This document shows, one piece after another, positions 40,708-55,384 of a stretch of 64,000 nt of DNA (position 1 is the stretch's first letter; each line of letters begins with the position of its first letter). The notes beneath the pieces were generated by a model. That model was not told the DNA's origin and searched no databases. It saw only the letters and a program-made list of their open reading frames with translations. The stretch is from Streptomyces sclerotialus (GTDB lineage Bacteria > Actinomycetota > Actinomycetes > Streptomycetales > Streptomycetaceae): contig JODX01000030.1 in the NCBI GenBank assembly GCA_000719105.1, positions 60,410 through 124,409 on the forward strand. Reading direction: 5' to 3'. Both the position numbers and the translations under genes were made by a program.

Positions 40708-40752
40708 CCTTCAGCCTGCGCCTGGTTACCCCTACCAGGTAAGGGCTGAAGG
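40708..40752. promoter_or_regulatory. Nested palindrome between divergent copper genes; candidate CsoR operator
   Basis: CCTTCAGCC pairs with GGCTGAAGG (outer, 9 bp) and CCTGG with CCAGG (inner, 5 bp) around TTACCCCTA. The central TTACCCCTACCAGGTAA is of the G/C-tract inverted-repeat kind bound by CsoR proteins. It lies 28 bp before the ATPase start and about 135 bp before the divergent small-protein gene, so one operator could control both directions. Confidence 0.55.
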
Positions 40753-40885
40753 GCCCACGGTCCTGGCCCATCCGGACCCCTTGCCGTCACGGTCCGCAGC
40801 GGGACGATGTACATGCAAGACCGAGAGCTCCCGGGTGCCCGTCCGTATCCCGGGCTCCGGAAACGGTCGAAGCAGGTGAGTGGCG

Positions 40886-41149
40886 ATGATGTTCTGGTAC
40901 GACCACGACGTCGGCGGATGGGGCTGGTTCGCGATGTCGGCCGGCATGATTCTGTTCTGGGTGGTGGTCATCGCAGCCGTCGTGCTGCTCGTCCGCGCGC
41001 TCAACCACCCTCAGGAGCACACCCACACGCCCGTCGCTCCTGCGCCGGAGGACATCCTCCGCCGGCGGCTGGCCCGCGGGGAGATCGACGAGGACGAGTA
41101 CCGGCGCCGCCTGAACACGCTGCACGCCGGTCCGTACAGCAAGTCCTGA
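40886..41149 (+). CDS. Small membrane protein with SHOCT domain
   Basis: 87 residues. One membrane segment (MSAGMILFWVVVIAAVVLLVRAL) precedes APEDILRRRLARGEIDEDEYRRRLNTL, a textbook SHOCT (short C-terminal) oligomerisation motif. Tryptophan, aspartate and histidine near the N-terminus (FWYDHDVGGWGW) may face outside. ATG with AGGTGAG upstream. Divergent from the copper pump and followed by another small membrane protein, so probably part of the same copper response. Confidence 0.8.
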   Translation: MMFWYDHDVGGWGWFAMSAGMILFWVVVIAAVVLLVRALNHPQEHTHTPVAPAPEDILRRRLARGEIDEDEYRRRLNTLHAGPYSKS

Positions 41150-41205
41150 AACCGGTCGGCCGTCCACGAACGCGGCCTCAGCCCTCCGCTGCAGGGAGGC
41201 ACAGG

Positions 41206-41478
41206 ATGAACGACAAGCGCAACCACGGGATGTACGCACTGGCCGCCGCGATCGTCGTCGTCGGCGCCCTGGCCGTCGGCGCGCCGCTGCAAAGCCTCAT
41301 GTGGCTCGCCCTCGTTGCCGCCTGCCCGCTGATGATGTTCTTCATGATGCGCGGCATGCACGGCGGCCACGACGACCAGCGCCCCGCGGATCACGACAAG
41401 GACCCTTCCCCGAGCTCATCGAGCAGGGGAGAGTCCATGCACAGGCACGACCACCACTCCGGGCCCGGGCGGGCTTGA
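41206..41478 (+). CDS. Small two-helix membrane protein, DUF2933-like
   Basis: 90 residues. [18 protein letters not shown] and [17 protein letters not shown] are membrane segments joined by a short loop. The tail [19 protein letters not shown] and HRHDHHSG is rich in histidine. DUF2933-like proteins of this layout sit in copper-resistance loci. GCAGGGAGG precedes the ATG. A strong hairpin overlaps the stop codon. Confidence 0.65.
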   Translation: MNDKRNHGMYALAAAIVVVGALAVGAPLQSLMWLALVAACPLMMFFMMRGMHGGHDDQRPADHDKDPSPSSSSRGESMHRHDHHSGPGRA

Positions 41479-41492
41479 TCGCCCCGGGCCCG
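41460..41492 (+). terminator. Hairpin terminator at the end of the copper island
   Basis: CGGGCCCGGGCG (41460-41471) pairs with CGCCCCGGGCCCG (41480-41492) with one bulge, overlapping the stop of the small membrane gene. The spacer to 41809 holds no gene I can support. Confidence 0.75.
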
Positions 41493-41809
41493 AGCAGCGC
41501 GCTGTCCGCAGTCTGTCTTCACAGCCCCCCGTTCCGGATACCTGGCGCACCCGCGGCGGCAAGGTCGCGCCCAAGTACCGCACTCCGCGTTGCACGCTCG
41601 TTCGCCGGCTCCGCGCCGAGCTGGAGGAAGACGGTCGCGCGGTGATCGAGGTCATGGCGCCGCCGCATCAGCCGCTGCCAGGCCGCGGCCGGGAGCAGGT
41701 GCCGCCGGACCTCCCGCAAGGGTCTTCCGGCCCCTTCTCGCGCCCCGCGCGCGGGCGCATGGTCGGAAGTAGCCGGACGACCGGGCGGACCGGACGGAAG
41801 GAAGGCGTC

Positions 41810-44651
<2,842 letters not shown>

Positions 44652-44655
<4 letters not shown>

Positions 44656-45743
44656 CCGCCGAAGGCTCCGCGAAGCACGAGACGGAACACAGCACGGAGT
44701 ACGGCACGGAGCACAAGACCACCTACCGGGAGGCCTTGCGCGAGGCCCTGCGGGACGCCCTGCGCGCGGACGACCGCGTGTTCCTCATGGGTGAGGACGT
44801 GGGCCGGTACGGGGGCTGCTTCGGCGTCAGTCTCGGTCTGCTGGAGGAGTTCGGTCCGGAACGCATCCGTGACACCCCGCTCTCCGAGTCCGCGTTCGTG
44901 GGTGCGGGGATCGGGGCGGCGCTGGCCGGGATGCGGCCGATCGTCGAGATCATGACCGTCAACTTCAGCCTGCTCGCCCTCGACCAGATCCTGAACAACG
45001 CCGCCACCCTGCTGCACATGTCCGGCGGGCAACTGCCCGTACCGCTCGTCATCCGCATGACCACGGGTGCCGGACGGCAGCTCGCCGCCCAGCACTCGCA
45101 CAGCCTGGAGGGCTGGTACGCGCACATCCCCGGCATCCGTGTCCTGGCACCGGCGACCATCGAGGACGCCCGCCACATGCTGGCCGCCGCCCTCGCCGAC
45201 CCCGACCCGGTACTGATCTTCGAGCACGGAGCGCTGTACAACGCCTCGGGCGAACTCCACCCGGACGCCCGGATACCGGACCTGGACCGGGCCGTGGTCC
45301 GCCGCGCCGGCACGGACATCACACTGATCACGTACGGGGGTTCACTGCCGAAGACACTGGCCGCCGCGGAGGAACTGGCCGTGGCGGGCGTCTCGGCGGA
45401 GGTCGTGGACCTGCGCACCCTGCGCCCGCTCGACGACACCACGGTCATGGAGTCCGTGGCCCGGACCCATCGAGCGGTCGTGGTCGACGAGGCCTGGCGC
45501 AGCGGCAGCCTCGCCGCCGAGGTCTCCGCCCGCATCACCGAGCAGGCCTTCTACGACCTCGACGCGCCCGTCGAGCGGGTGTGCAGCGCGGAAGTGCCCA
45601 TTCCGTACGCCCGGCAGCTGGAGGAGGCCGCGCTGCCGGGGACCGCCGGCATCGTGGCGGCCGCACGCCGAGTGGCCGGGCCGACGTGGAGCGCCGCCGA
45701 CGGAGGCCGGTCGCCGAGCGACGGCGACGGGAGGGTGAGCTGA
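44652..45743 (+). CDS. 2-oxoacid (pyruvate/acetoin) dehydrogenase E1 beta subunit
   Basis: 363 residues. [40 protein letters not shown] and [28 protein letters not shown] are the conserved start, with the catalytic glutamate near [35 protein letters not shown] lies in the transketolase C-terminal domain. A repetitive Glu/His/Thr-rich leader of about 20 residues is unusual. Coupled to E1 alpha by ATGA. Confidence 0.9.
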
Positions 45744-45744
45744 C

Positions 45745-47238
45745 ATGGCCGAGTTCACGATGCCGTCCCTGGGCGCCGACATGGACGAGGGCCTGCTGCA
45801 GGAGTGGCTCGTGGCGGTCGGCGATCAGGTGCACAAGGGGGATGCGATCGCCGTCGTCGAGACGGACAAGGCCGCCATCGAGGTCGAGTGCTTCGAGGAC
45901 GGGACGGTGGGCCGGCTCCTGGTGGAGCCGGGCACACGGGTGCCGGTGGGGACGTCGCTCGCCGTCATCGAGACGGGCGTCGCACCGGCACCGGCACCGG
46001 CACCGGCATCGGCACCGGTCGCGGTGGCGGAGACGGAGACGGAGACGGGTACGAAGGCGGAAGTGTCCAGCGCACCGGATGCGGACGGACGGCAGCCGCC
46101 TGCCGAGCCGGCGCCCGCCCACCGGCCGCTGCCCGTGGGCACCGCGCCGCCCCGCGAGGCCGTCGCGGTCGGGCCGCTGGTGCGGCACCTCGCCGAACAG
46201 AAGCACCTCGACCTGGCCGGGATACGGGGCACCGGACGCGGCGGGCGCGTCACCCGCCGCGACGTCGAGCGGGCCACCGCGACGCACCCGCGGGTACGGG
46301 TCACGCCGTACGCCCGCCGCCTGGCCGGCGAACTGCACGTGGACCTCGCCCAGGTGCGAGGCAGCGGCGAACTCGGCGCCGTACGCGCCGTGGACGTACG
46401 CGCGGCTGCACGTACCGGTCCTACGGTCCTGCCCGCGCCCGGCCCACCCACGGCAGCGGCCCCGCCCTCGCCGACCCGGGCACCGGCCGCCGCGGCACAC
46501 GCGGCGGTGCCGAAGCCGGAGCCCTTCCGCACCCGGCCCGCGACGGCGTCCCCGGCACCTGTCGGCGAGGACCGGACCGCGGCCATGCGCAAGGCCATCG
46601 CCGCCCTGATGGCCCGCTCCAAGCGGGAGATCCCGCACTACTACCTCTCCACCACCGTCGACCTGGACACGGCACTGACCTGGCTGCACACCCACAACAA
46701 CGCCTGCCCCGTCGCCGAGCGCCTGCTGCCCGCGGCACCGCTGCTGAAGGCCGCGGCCCTCGCCGCCCGCCAGGTCCCCGAGCTGAACGGCTTCTGGACC
46801 GACGGCCACTTCGAGCCAGGCGACGGTGTCCACCTCGGGGTGGCCGTCTCCCTCCGCGGCGGCGGTCTGCTCACCCCGGTGCTCCACGGTGCCGACACCC
46901 TCGGACTTCCCGCGCTCATGGCGGCCCTGAAGGACCTCGCGGTCCGTGCCCGCACGGGACGGCTGCGCGGCAGCGAGCTGACCGGCGCCACGCTCACCGT
47001 CACCAGCCTCGTGGAGCAGGGCGTCGAGACGGTCTTCGGGGTGATCCATCCGCCTCAGGTGGCCCTGGTCGGGTTCGGCGCGGTCACCGACCGCCCGTGC
47101 GCGGTGAACGGCCTGCTGGGCGTGCGCCCCATGGTCACCGCCACCCTCGCCGCGGACCACCGCGCCTCGGACGGCGCCGTGGGCGCCCGCTACCTCACCA
47201 CACTGAACCGCCTGCTGCAGCACCCGGAGGAGCTATGA
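45745..47238 (+). CDS. Dihydrolipoamide acyltransferase (E2)
   Basis: 497 residues. The N-terminal lipoyl domain has its lysine in VVETDKAAIEVE (about residue 43), followed by an Ala/Pro/Glu-rich linker and two peripheral-subunit-binding segments (VGPLVRHLAEQKHLDLAGIRGTGRGGRVTRRDV; VTPYARRLAGELHVDL). The catalytic domain ends in ADHRASDGAVGARYL, where intact E2 enzymes have DHR..DG with the catalytic histidine. It lacks an adjacent E3 (lipoamide dehydrogenase), which must come from elsewhere. One base separates it from the E1 beta stop. Confidence 0.9.
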   Translation: MAEFTMPSLGADMDEGLLQEWLVAVGDQVHKGDAIAVVETDKAAIEVECFEDGTVGRLLVEPGTRVPVGTSLAVIETGVAPAPAPAPASAPVAVAETETETGTKAEVSSAPDADGRQPPAEPAPAHRPLPVGTAPPREAVAVGPLVRHLAEQKHLDLAGIRGTGRGGRVTRRDVERATATHPRVRVTPYARRLAGELHVDLAQVRGSGELGAVRAVDVRAAARTGPTVLPAPGPPTAAAPPSPTRAPAAAAHAAVPKPEPFRTRPATASPAPVGEDRTAAMRKAIAALMARSKREIPHYYLSTTVDLDTALTWLHTHNNACPVAERLLPAAPLLKAAALAARQVPELNGFWTDGHFEPGDGVHLGVAVSLRGGGLLTPVLHGADTLGLPALMAALKDLAVRARTGRLRGSELTGATLTVTSLVEQGVETVFGVIHPPQVALVGFGAVTDRPCAVNGLLGVRPMVTATLAADHRASDGAVGARYLTTLNRLLQHPEEL

Positions 47239-47480
47239 CGTACGAACAGGCACTCGACCTGGTCAAGACATCACTCACCCGGATCGTGCCGGACGCCGAC
47301 TTCACGGCCCTCGGGCCGACGGACAAGTTCCGCGACCGTCTGGAACTCGACTCACTCGACTTCCTGCAGTTCGTGGAGACCCTCGCCGAACTCGGCGGCT
47401 GCCGCCTGGACGAGGACGACTATCCCCGCCTCGTCACTCTCGACGGCAGCACCCGCCTCGTCGCCGAGCGTGCCGCCTGA
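47235..47480 (+). CDS. Acyl carrier protein
   Basis: 81 residues. LELDSLDFLQFVETL contains the serine for 4'-phosphopantetheine (about residue 39), in the DSL context of carrier proteins. The rest fits the four-helix fold. Translated with an ATGA overlap from E2, so its partner is presumably the product of this operon: an acetyl or other acyl group from the dehydrogenase or the synthetase. No ketosynthase or ligase follows, so the purpose is unclear. Confidence 0.85.
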   Translation: MTYEQALDLVKTSLTRIVPDADFTALGPTDKFRDRLELDSLDFLQFVETLAELGGCRLDEDDYPRLVTLDGSTRLVAERAA

Positions 47481-47548
47481 GGGCGGTGAGGCGCCGACGG
47501 CGATCAAGTGACCCCAAGTGACCAAGTGAAGTGACCAGAAGCGACCGA

Positions 47549-48583
47549 TCAGCAGATACGCGGAAGCTGTTCCCCCAACGGCATGTCCACCACGCGTCGG
47601 GCACCGACCAGGGTGCGCACGGTCACCCGGCCGCCGGGCCCCTGCGGCAGCACCTCTCCGATGCGTGTCGCGCTCCGTCCCTCGGGCAGCGTGCGCAGGG
47701 CGGACAGGGCCTGGTCCGCCGCAGCGGAGCCGACGAAGGCGACCAGGCAGCCCTCGTTGGCGACGGTCAGGGGATCGAGGCCGAGCAGGTCGCAGGCGGA
47801 GGCGACCGCCTCGGGCACGGGCAGGGCGCTCTCGTCGATCTCGACGGCGGCACGCGCAGCGCGGGCGATCTCGTTGAGCGCCGCGGCGAGGCCGCCGCGG
47901 GTCGGGTCGCGCAGCGTGTGGACGTGTGCGCCGAGGGGGGCCAGGGCGCGGACGAGACGGTGCAGGGGACGGCTGTCGGAGGCGATGCCGGTCTCGAAGC
48001 CGAGTCCCTCACGCGTGGACAGCACGGTGATGCCGTGCAGCCCGATCGGGCCGGAGAGCAGGACGGCATCCCCCGGGCGGGCAAGGGCGGCGGACGGACG
48101 CAGCGCCGGGTGCCGCCGCCCTATGCCCGTGGTGTTGATGAACACCTTGTCCACCGCGCCCCGGTCCACGACCTTGGTGTCACCGGTGATCACGGGCACT
48201 CCGGCCTCGCGTGCGGCCTTGCCCAGAGACTGGAGGACCGAGCGGAGTTCCGGCAGGGGCAGGCCCTCCTCGACGATGAGGGCGACGGACAGGGCCAGTG
48301 GCCAGGCGCCGCGCATCGCGAGGTCGTTGACCGTGCCGTGCACCGCCAGGGAACCGATGTCCCCGCCGGGGAAGAACAGCGGGTGGACGACGAAGCTGTC
48401 GGTGCTGACCACCAGGTCGGGATGGCCGGGCAGCAGCGCGGCGTCCTCCAGTGGGCCCTCCTGGCCGGCCAGGGACGGCAGGACCAAGGTGTCGAGGAGT
48501 TCGGCGGTCAGGCGCCCTCCGGCACCGTGGCCCAGGAGGACGACATCGTCCTCGTGATGAGGAGCCGGGCATTCCGTCGTCAT
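47549..48583 (-). CDS. hypE: [NiFe] hydrogenase maturation protein HypE
   Basis: 344 residues of the PurM/AIR-synthetase fold. [15 protein letters not shown] opens the protein, [35 protein letters not shown] is the nucleotide-binding core, and the C-terminus ends exactly in PRIC. That terminal cysteine is carbamoylated by HypF and dehydrated to thiocyanate, the source of the cyanide ligands of the Fe site. ATG overlaps the hypD stop (ATGA). Last gene of the hyh operon. Confidence 0.95.
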   Translation of the reverse strand: MTTECPAPHHEDDVVLLGHGAGGRLTAELLDTLVLPSLAGQEGPLEDAALLPGHPDLVVSTDSFVVHPLFFPGGDIGSLAVHGTVNDLAMRGAWPLALSVALIVEEGLPLPELRSVLQSLGKAAREAGVPVITGDTKVVDRGAVDKVFINTTGIGRRHPALRPSAALARPGDAVLLSGPIGLHGITVLSTREGLGFETGIASDSRPLHRLVRALAPLGAHVHTLRDPTRGGLAAALNEIARAARAAVEIDESALPVPEAVASACDLLGLDPLTVANEGCLVAFVGSAAADQALSALRTLPEGRSATRIGEVLPQGPGGRVTVRTLVGARRVVDMPLGEQLPRIC

Positions 48584-49683
48584 GGCAGTGAGGCCTCCTT
48601 CGTGCGGCCGGCGGCATGGAAGGCGGCGCAGGTGCCCTCGGCGGAGACCATCGGCGCGCCGAGCGGCCGGCGGGGGGTGCAGCGGGTGCCGTAGGCCGTG
48701 CAGTCGGTGGGCAGCCGGGCGCCGGTGAGGACGGCGCCGGCGATGCACTCGGGGTCCTCGGCGGGACGCAGGCCGCCCACGTCGAAGCGGTGCGCGGCGT
48801 CGAACCGCTCGTACGCTTCGGTGAGTTCCAGGCCGCTGGCGGGCAGCGTCCCGAGACCACGCCACGCCCGGTCGGTGACCCGGAAGACCGTGCGGACCGC
48901 GTCCTGCGCCTCGGTGTTGCCCTGCCGGCGTACCGCGCGCACGTACTGGTTCTCGACCTCGAAGCGGCCCTGCTCCAGTTGTGTCACCGCCATGAGGATG
49001 CCCTCCAGCAGGTCGAGCGGCTCGAACCCGGTGACCACGACCGGCACCCGCCATCGGGCGGCGATCGGTTCGTACTGGTCCCAGCCCATGACCGCGCACA
49101 CGTGTCCGGCCGCGAGGAAGGCCTGCACCTCGCAGTCGGGGTCGTCCAGCAGTGCCGTCATCGCGGGCGGTACGAGGACGTGGCTGACCAGCATCGAGAA
49201 GTTGGCCAGGCCCAGACGGGCCGCGTGCAGCACTGCCATGGCATTGGCCGGCGCGGTCGTCTCGAAGCCGACGGCGAGGAACACCACCTCGCGCTCCGGA
49301 CGCTCCCGGGCGATGCGGACCGCGTCCATCGGTGTGTAGACGACACGCACGTCCGCGCCGCGCGCCCGCAGCGACAGCAGGTCGGTGTCCGTGCCGGGCA
49401 CCCGCAGCATGTCGCCGAAGCTGGTGAGGACCACACCGGGGCGGGCGGCGATGGCCATCGCGCGGTCGAGGGTCTCCAGCGGGGTGACGCACACCGGGCA
49501 GCCGGGGCCGTGGATCATACGGATGCCCGCCGGCAGGAGCTCGTCGATGCCCTGGCGGACGAGGGTGTGCGTCTGGCCGCCGCACACCTCCATGATCCGC
49601 CACGGCCGCGTCGCGGTGCGGCGCAGCTCGGCGAGGAGGCGGCGGGCGAGGGCCGGATCGCGGTATTCGTCGAGGTATTTCAT
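48580..49683 (-). CDS. hypD: [NiFe] hydrogenase maturation protein HypD
   Basis: 367 residues. [55 protein letters not shown] and the C-terminal iron-sulfur cysteines ([26 protein letters not shown]) are all present. HypD carries a [4Fe-4S] cluster and, with HypC, is the scaffold on which Fe(CN)2CO is assembled. ATGA overlap with the large-subunit gene. Confidence 0.95.
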   Translation of the reverse strand: MKYLDEYRDPALARRLLAELRRTATRPWRIMEVCGGQTHTLVRQGIDELLPAGIRMIHGPGCPVCVTPLETLDRAMAIAARPGVVLTSFGDMLRVPGTDTDLLSLRARGADVRVVYTPMDAVRIARERPEREVVFLAVGFETTAPANAMAVLHAARLGLANFSMLVSHVLVPPAMTALLDDPDCEVQAFLAAGHVCAVMGWDQYEPIAARWRVPVVVTGFEPLDLLEGILMAVTQLEQGRFEVENQYVRAVRRQGNTEAQDAVRTVFRVTDRAWRGLGTLPASGLELTEAYERFDAAHRFDVGGLRPAEDPECIAGAVLTGARLPTDCTAYGTRCTPRRPLGAPMVSAEGTCAAFHAAGRTKEASLP

Positions 49684-51035
49684 CGCGGTGGTTCCCCGGG
49701 GCGTCGGGTGCGTTCGACGGTGAGATCGAGGAAGTGGGTGGAGCAGGAGATGCACGGGTCGTGGTTGCGGATGGCCCGCTCGCAGGCCCGGGTCAACTCC
49801 TCGTCGTCCGCCTCGTGTTCCGTGATCGCCGTCTGGGCGATGCGGAGCAGGTCGTCCTCGATGGCGCCCTGGTTCTGGGCGGTGGGCGGGACGAGACGGG
49901 CGTCGGTGACGGTGCCGTCGCCGTCCAGCCGGTAGCGGTGGTAGAGCAGCCCGCGCGGTGCCTCGGTCGCGCCGTGGCCCGTGCCCGCCGCGGACGGTAC
50001 GTCGACGTACGGGCGGGGCGGGGGCTCGTACGCGGCGATGATGCGCAGCGCCTCGTCGACCGCGTACACCACCTCGACGGCCCGGACGAGGATCGAGCGG
50101 TAGGGGTTGCGGCACACGGCGCCGTCCGCCGGATCGCCGAGCCCTGCCTCGGTGGCCGCCTGCAGCGCCGTCCGCGACAGATGGCGGCCGTTGATCGCGA
50201 ACCGGGCCAGGGAGCCCGTGAGGTGGCGCCGTCCGTCGAGACGGGACTGCAGGGCCGTGGAGTGGGGCACCTGCTCCTCGCGCACGTGGCGGAGGAAATC
50301 GTGCACCGGGAACGCGCCGCCCGTGCCGTCCGCGCGCAGGACGGCCGGAGTGCCGGACTCGATCGCGTACGTCCCCGGAACGGCCAGCGCCAGGAAGTCG
50401 GCGTCGACGGCGGCTTCGGGGAAGTCGAAGCCCGCGGCCCACCGCACGGTCTCCCAGGCGTCGTCGGCGGCCCGGCGCAACCGCTCGGCCGGCGGGCGCA
50501 GTTCGGCGGGCGTGGGTGCCCGGTGGAAGCCGCCGACACGGACGTTGACCGGGTGGATGGCGCGGCCGCCGAGCAGTTCCAGCAGCGCGTTGCCCGCCTG
50601 TTTCAGCCTGAGGCCTCGTTCGACGGCGGTGCGCCGGGTGCGGGCGAGGTCGATCGCGCTGTCGCAGCCGAGGAAGTCGGGTGCGTGCAGGAGGTGGATG
50701 TGCAGGGTCTGGCTCTCGATCCACTCGCCGCAGTACAGCAGCCGGCGCAGGTCACGGACCGGCCCGTCGACGGTGACGCCGCAGGCGTCCTCGATCGCGT
50801 TGCACGCGCTCAGCTGGTACGCCACCGGGCAGATGCCGCACACCCGGGCGGTGATGTCGGGCGGCTCGGTGTACGCCCGGCCGCGCAGGAACGCCTCGAA
50901 GAAGCGGGGCGGTTCGTAGATCCGCAGCCGTGCCTCCTCGACGGTGCCGTCGGCGACGCGCAGGTGCAGGGCGCCCTCGCCCTCGACGCGGGAGAGCGAG
51001 CCGACGTGCAGGACGCGGGAGCCCCGGTGGGTCAC
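49680..51035 (-). CDS. hyhL: [NiFe] hydrogenase large subunit, group 3b-like
   Basis: 451 residues. [19 protein letters not shown] (L1) and [17 protein letters not shown] (L2) give the two CxxC pairs that hold the Ni-Fe site. The sequence continues about 17 residues past the CSTH histidine, the usual cleavage point, and this tail should be removed by the endopeptidase encoded at 61.9 kb. The gene order B-G-S-L and the lack of membrane anchor are those of cytosolic NAD(P)-linked group 3b enzymes. GTG start in a GTGA overlap. Confidence 0.95.
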   Translation of the reverse strand: MTHRGSRVLHVGSLSRVEGEGALHLRVADGTVEEARLRIYEPPRFFEAFLRGRAYTEPPDITARVCGICPVAYQLSACNAIEDACGVTVDGPVRDLRRLLYCGEWIESQTLHIHLLHAPDFLGCDSAIDLARTRRTAVERGLRLKQAGNALLELLGGRAIHPVNVRVGGFHRAPTPAELRPPAERLRRAADDAWETVRWAAGFDFPEAAVDADFLALAVPGTYAIESGTPAVLRADGTGGAFPVHDFLRHVREEQVPHSTALQSRLDGRRHLTGSLARFAINGRHLSRTALQAATEAGLGDPADGAVCRNPYRSILVRAVEVVYAVDEALRIIAAYEPPPRPYVDVPSAAGTGHGATEAPRGLLYHRYRLDGDGTVTDARLVPPTAQNQGAIEDDLLRIAQTAITEHEADDEELTRACERAIRNHDPCISCSTHFLDLTVERTRRPGEPPR

Positions 51036-51835
51036 GTCTCCTCCCCGGTTCGCGTGGCCGCGGTCTGCGTGGCCGCGGTGCCGGCGGACGCGGTCTCCGC
51101 GAAGGCGGTGGCATTGAACGTGCGCAGGAAGCGTTCCGTGGCGCGGTCGTCCAGGCCGTCGCGGTGCAGCAGCGGAATCAGCGCGGGCAGGTTGGCCGAG
51201 CCGGAGGGACCGAAACAGCCGTAGCAGCCGCGGCCGTACGCCGGGCAGATCGCCCCGCAGCCGGCGTGGGTGACCGGGCCGAGGCAGGGCGTGCCGTGCG
51301 CCACGGTGACGCAGACCGTGCCGCGCCGCTTGCACGCGAAGCAGACGCTGTGGTTCGGGACGTCCGGCTTCCGGCCCGCCAGGAACGCCGTGATGACCTC
51401 GAGGAGCTGCCCGCGGTCGATCGGGCAGCCGCGCAGTTCGAAGTCGACGGCCACGTGGGCGGCCACGGGGGTGGAGGTGGCCAACGTGTCGATGTAGTCG
51501 GGCCGGGCGTAGACCGTCCGCGTGAACTCCTCGACGTCGGCGAAGTTCCGCAGCGCCTGGATGCCGCCGGCGGTGGCGCAGGCGCCGATGGTGACCAGGA
51601 AGCGGGACTGTGCGCGGATCTCCCGGACGCGTTCCGCGTCGGCCGGTGTGGTGACCGATCCCTCGACGAGCGCCAGATCGTACGGGCCGGACGTGACGGC
51701 GCTGGAAGCCTCCAGGAAGTGGGCGATCTCGATTCGTCCGGCGAGGGCCAGGAGCTCGTCCTCGCAGTCGAGCAGGGTGAGCTGGCAGCCGTCGCAGGAC
51801 GCCAGTTTGAACACGGCGAGCGTGGGGCGCTCCAT
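51032..51835 (-). CDS. hyhS: [NiFe] hydrogenase small subunit, group 3b-like
   Basis: 267 residues. [17 protein letters not shown] supplies the proximal-cluster cysteines (Cys14, Cys17), with [16 protein letters not shown] and [30 protein letters not shown] giving the remaining cluster ligands. No twin-arginine signal, so it is cytoplasmic. An Ala/Thr repeat-rich tail of about 20 residues follows the core. Between the FAD subunit (1-bp gap) and the large subunit. Confidence 0.93.
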   Translation of the reverse strand: MERPTLAVFKLASCDGCQLTLLDCEDELLALAGRIEIAHFLEASSAVTSGPYDLALVEGSVTTPADAERVREIRAQSRFLVTIGACATAGGIQALRNFADVEEFTRTVYARPDYIDTLATSTPVAAHVAVDFELRGCPIDRGQLLEVITAFLAGRKPDVPNHSVCFACKRRGTVCVTVAHGTPCLGPVTHAGCGAICPAYGRGCYGCFGPSGSANLPALIPLLHRDGLDDRATERFLRTFNATAFAETASAGTAATQTAATRTGEET

Positions 51836-51836
51836 G

Positions 51837-52655
51837 TCATAACTCCCTTACGGACAACAGGGGGTCGGCCCGGTCCCAGCCGATCACCGGACCGTCGCGG
51901 CACAGCAGGACACCGCCGAGCTGGCAGTGGCCGCAGTGGCCGGTGGCGCACCGCATGTTGCGCTCCAGCGAGACCCGGATGCGCTGTGCGGGCAGTCCGC
52001 GATGCACCAGGTCGCGGGCGGTCGCCCGGATCATCACCTCGGGACCGCAGAGATACGCCGTGGTGCTGTCCGGCGCGAATTCGGCGTGGTTCAGCAGCGT
52101 GGTGACCAGGCCCACGTGGCCCCACCAGCCGTCGGCGGAGCGGTCGACGGTCACCGCGCAGTGCCGCAGACCGCGATGCGCCGTCCAGAAGCGGAGTTGC
52201 TGGGCGTAGAGCAGGTCGCCGGGGGACCGGGCGCCGACCAGCAGGTTCAGTTGCCCGTAACGGTGCCGGGCGGCGAGGGCGTCCAGCACCAACGGCCGCA
52301 GCGGGGCCAGGCCGATGCCGCCCGCGACGACCAGGAGGTCCTGCCCGGCCGCCCGGTCGAGCTCCCAGCCGGTGCCGAAGGGCCCGCGCAGCCCGACCCG
52401 GCTCCCCGGCCGGAGAGCGCACAGCGCGGCCGACACCGCGCCGACCGAGCGGATCGTGTGACGGAGCGCGTGGCGGTCGATGCGGGACACCGAGACGGGG
52501 ATCTCCCCGACCCCGAAGGCGTACACCATGGCGAACTGGCCGGGAGCGAACGGCGCCAGCGTCGCCGGGCCCGTCGGCGCGAGGACGAGGGTCACCGTGT
52601 CGGCCGTCTCGCGGTTCACCCGGATCACCCGGTACGGCAGGGGCACATCGGTCAT
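51837..52655 (-). CDS. hyhG: Hydrogenase FAD/NAD(P)-binding subunit
   Basis: 272 residues of the ferredoxin-NADP+ reductase-like family. [22 protein letters not shown] (FAD), [12 protein letters not shown] and [18 protein letters not shown] (NAD(P) region) are present. The C-terminal [13 protein letters not shown] region and the preceding [21 protein letters not shown] carry a [2Fe-2S] cluster, as in HydG of Pyrococcus sulfhydrogenase and mycobacterial HyhG. It passes electrons between NAD(P) and the iron-sulfur subunits. Confidence 0.93.
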   Translation of the reverse strand: MTDVPLPYRVIRVNRETADTVTLVLAPTGPATLAPFAPGQFAMVYAFGVGEIPVSVSRIDRHALRHTIRSVGAVSAALCALRPGSRVGLRGPFGTGWELDRAAGQDLLVVAGGIGLAPLRPLVLDALAARHRYGQLNLLVGARSPGDLLYAQQLRFWTAHRGLRHCAVTVDRSADGWWGHVGLVTTLLNHAEFAPDSTTAYLCGPEVMIRATARDLVHRGLPAQRIRVSLERNMRCATGHCGHCQLGGVLLCRDGPVIGWDRADPLLSVREL

Positions 52656-52657
52656 GG

Positions 52658-53106
52658 CTAGCTGCCGCTGCCGTAAGGGGCGTACAGGTCGAGCAACCGG
52701 ATCCGGGTCGCGTGCAGCCGGTGGGCGACCACGCGGCCGACCCAGGTGGCGACGGCGCGGCCGAACTCCGCGTCGGCGGCGCACAGGGCCCGCACCTCTG
52801 CCGCGTCGAACTCCCAGGCTTGTACCGGACTCGTGGCCTCGGCGCCCAGCTGCCACACGTACGGCGTGAAGTGCCAGGACCAGCCGACGAGTTCGCCGTG
52901 GCCCAGGGACTCGACGACGGGCGCCCGGCGGCCGGGGACGTGCACGTCGAGGACGACCGTCCCGGTCCGCACGATCCAGAACCGGTCGGCGCGCCGACCC
53001 TCCTCGAACAGGCGGGTGCCCGCCGGGAAGGAGACCTCGCGGGCCTGCCGCATCAGCCGGGCCCGGTGCTCCGCCGGGAGGGCCGCGGCCAGGGTGGTGG
53101 TGGAGG

Positions 53107-53110
<4 letters not shown>
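52658..53110 (-). CDS. Cyclic-nucleotide-binding-like (Crp N-domain) protein in the hyh operon
   Basis: 150 residues. [56 protein letters not shown] is a cNMP-binding beta-barrel. There is no C-terminal helix-turn-helix. Between the iron-sulfur gene and the FAD-subunit gene, with ATGA overlap to the first, it is co-translated with the hydrogenase and is probably a regulatory or assembly partner. The ligand may not be cAMP, because the phosphate-binding arginine region is not canonical. Confidence 0.85.
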
Positions 53111-54297
<1,187 letters not shown>

Positions 54298-54360
54298 GGT
54301 TCCCTCCACATGCCGTGAGGGCGCTGATACCAGCATCGGCCGTCACCGGCACGGAGGCCA

Positions 54361-54376
54361 TGGGCCATCAGGCCCC
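54361..54376. promoter_or_regulatory. DevR/OsdR-like box upstream of the hydrogenase operon
   Basis: TGGGCCATCAGGCCCC has perfect GGGCC-N4-GGCCC dyad symmetry and lies 64 bp before the hyhB start. It is nearly identical to the box before the P-type ATPase at 26.7 kb. It may also serve the truncated Usp gene to the right. Confidence 0.6.
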
Positions 54377-54627
54377 GGCTCGGCGTCCCACGGGTGCCCA
54401 TCGATTCCGGTGCTGACGCATATGGGCCGGAAGTCACCCACGAGGGCCTGATCGACCCTCGTCCCGCCCGGTGAGGGGTGTGACGGTGAGGGTGGAGTCC
54501 TCTGCTGCGCGGCGTGCAGCAGCCCGACGGAAGGCGGTGGGGACGATGGAGCTGCCTGTACGCCTCGAGGTGGGAACGCTAGGAAGGAATCGCATCGCCA
54601 GGAAGCCTGGAACGTCCACCTCAGCGC

Positions 54628-55326
54628 GTGTTGATGGAGAACATCGTCGGATCGGCGACGGAGCGCGCCCGACGGCGCAATCCGGAGGTGAAGGTGACCG
54701 GCGAGGTACTGGCGGAGGAAGCGGTCTCCGCCCTGCTGCGCGAAGCCGACAACGCCTCGGCTCTGGTCACCGGATCCCGCGGCCGCGGAGAGCTGAAAGG
54801 GCTGCTGCTCGGCTCGGTCGGCCTGGCCGTGGCAGCCCGTGCCCACTGCCCGGTGTTCGTGGTCCGTGGCGACAAGGCCGGCCTGGCCGGTAGGCATGAA
54901 CGCATCACGCTCGGCGCGGGGGAGGTCGAGACGAGCGGTGACGCGGTGCGCTTCGCCTTCCGCGAGGCCGAGGCGCGCGCGTGCACCCTCGACGTCGTAC
55001 GCGCCTGGCGCTGTCCCGCGCAGGAGACCGCTGATCACCCCCTGCTGATCGGAGAACCGGCTCACCAGCACGAACAGCAGGCGTCCGCCCACCTCGACAT
55101 CCTGCTCCAGGACACGGTGGCCGACCATCCCCAGGTCCGAGTGCATCGCAGCACGGTCGAAGGACCAGCGCGCAAGGTGCTGCTGCACCGTACCGCCGCA
55201 GCGGACCTTGTGATCATCGGGGCCCGGCGCAGGCACGGACACTACGGCCTTCAGCTGGGCCGCGTGGGACACACGCTGCTGCACCACGCCCAGTGCCCGG
55301 TGGTGATCGTGCCCCAACGGATCTGA
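54628..55326 (+). CDS. Universal stress protein, N-terminally truncated
   Basis: About 232 residues. The first Usp domain lacks its beginning and starts at the middle helix; it still has the end motif SALVTGSRGRGELKGLLLGSVGLAVAARAHCPVFVVRG. The second domain (ITLGAGEVETSGDAVRFAFREAEARACTLDVVRAW to LVIIGARRRHGHYGLQLGRVGHTLLHHAQCPVVIV) is complete. ATP binding by the first half should be lost. The start (GTG, or ATG two codons later) has no good ribosome-binding site, so it may be a pseudogene. Divergent from the hyh operon. Confidence 0.65.
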   Translation: MLMENIVGSATERARRRNPEVKVTGEVLAEEAVSALLREADNASALVTGSRGRGELKGLLLGSVGLAVAARAHCPVFVVRGDKAGLAGRHERITLGAGEVETSGDAVRFAFREAEARACTLDVVRAWRCPAQETADHPLLIGEPAHQHEQQASAHLDILLQDTVADHPQVRVHRSTVEGPARKVLLHRTAAADLVIIGARRRHGHYGLQLGRVGHTLLHHAQCPVVIVPQRI

Positions 55327-55384
55327 GTCTCACGGGCCGTGCTGTTCCAGGGGTGCCGGGCGGCCCGGCGTGGCCCGCCGGACG

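Noticed and set aside
41500..41809. An extended N-terminus of the acetyl-CoA-synthetase-like protein
   Set aside because: The frame is open upstream, but homology begins at MPWETIV and GGAAGGAAGG precedes that ATG.
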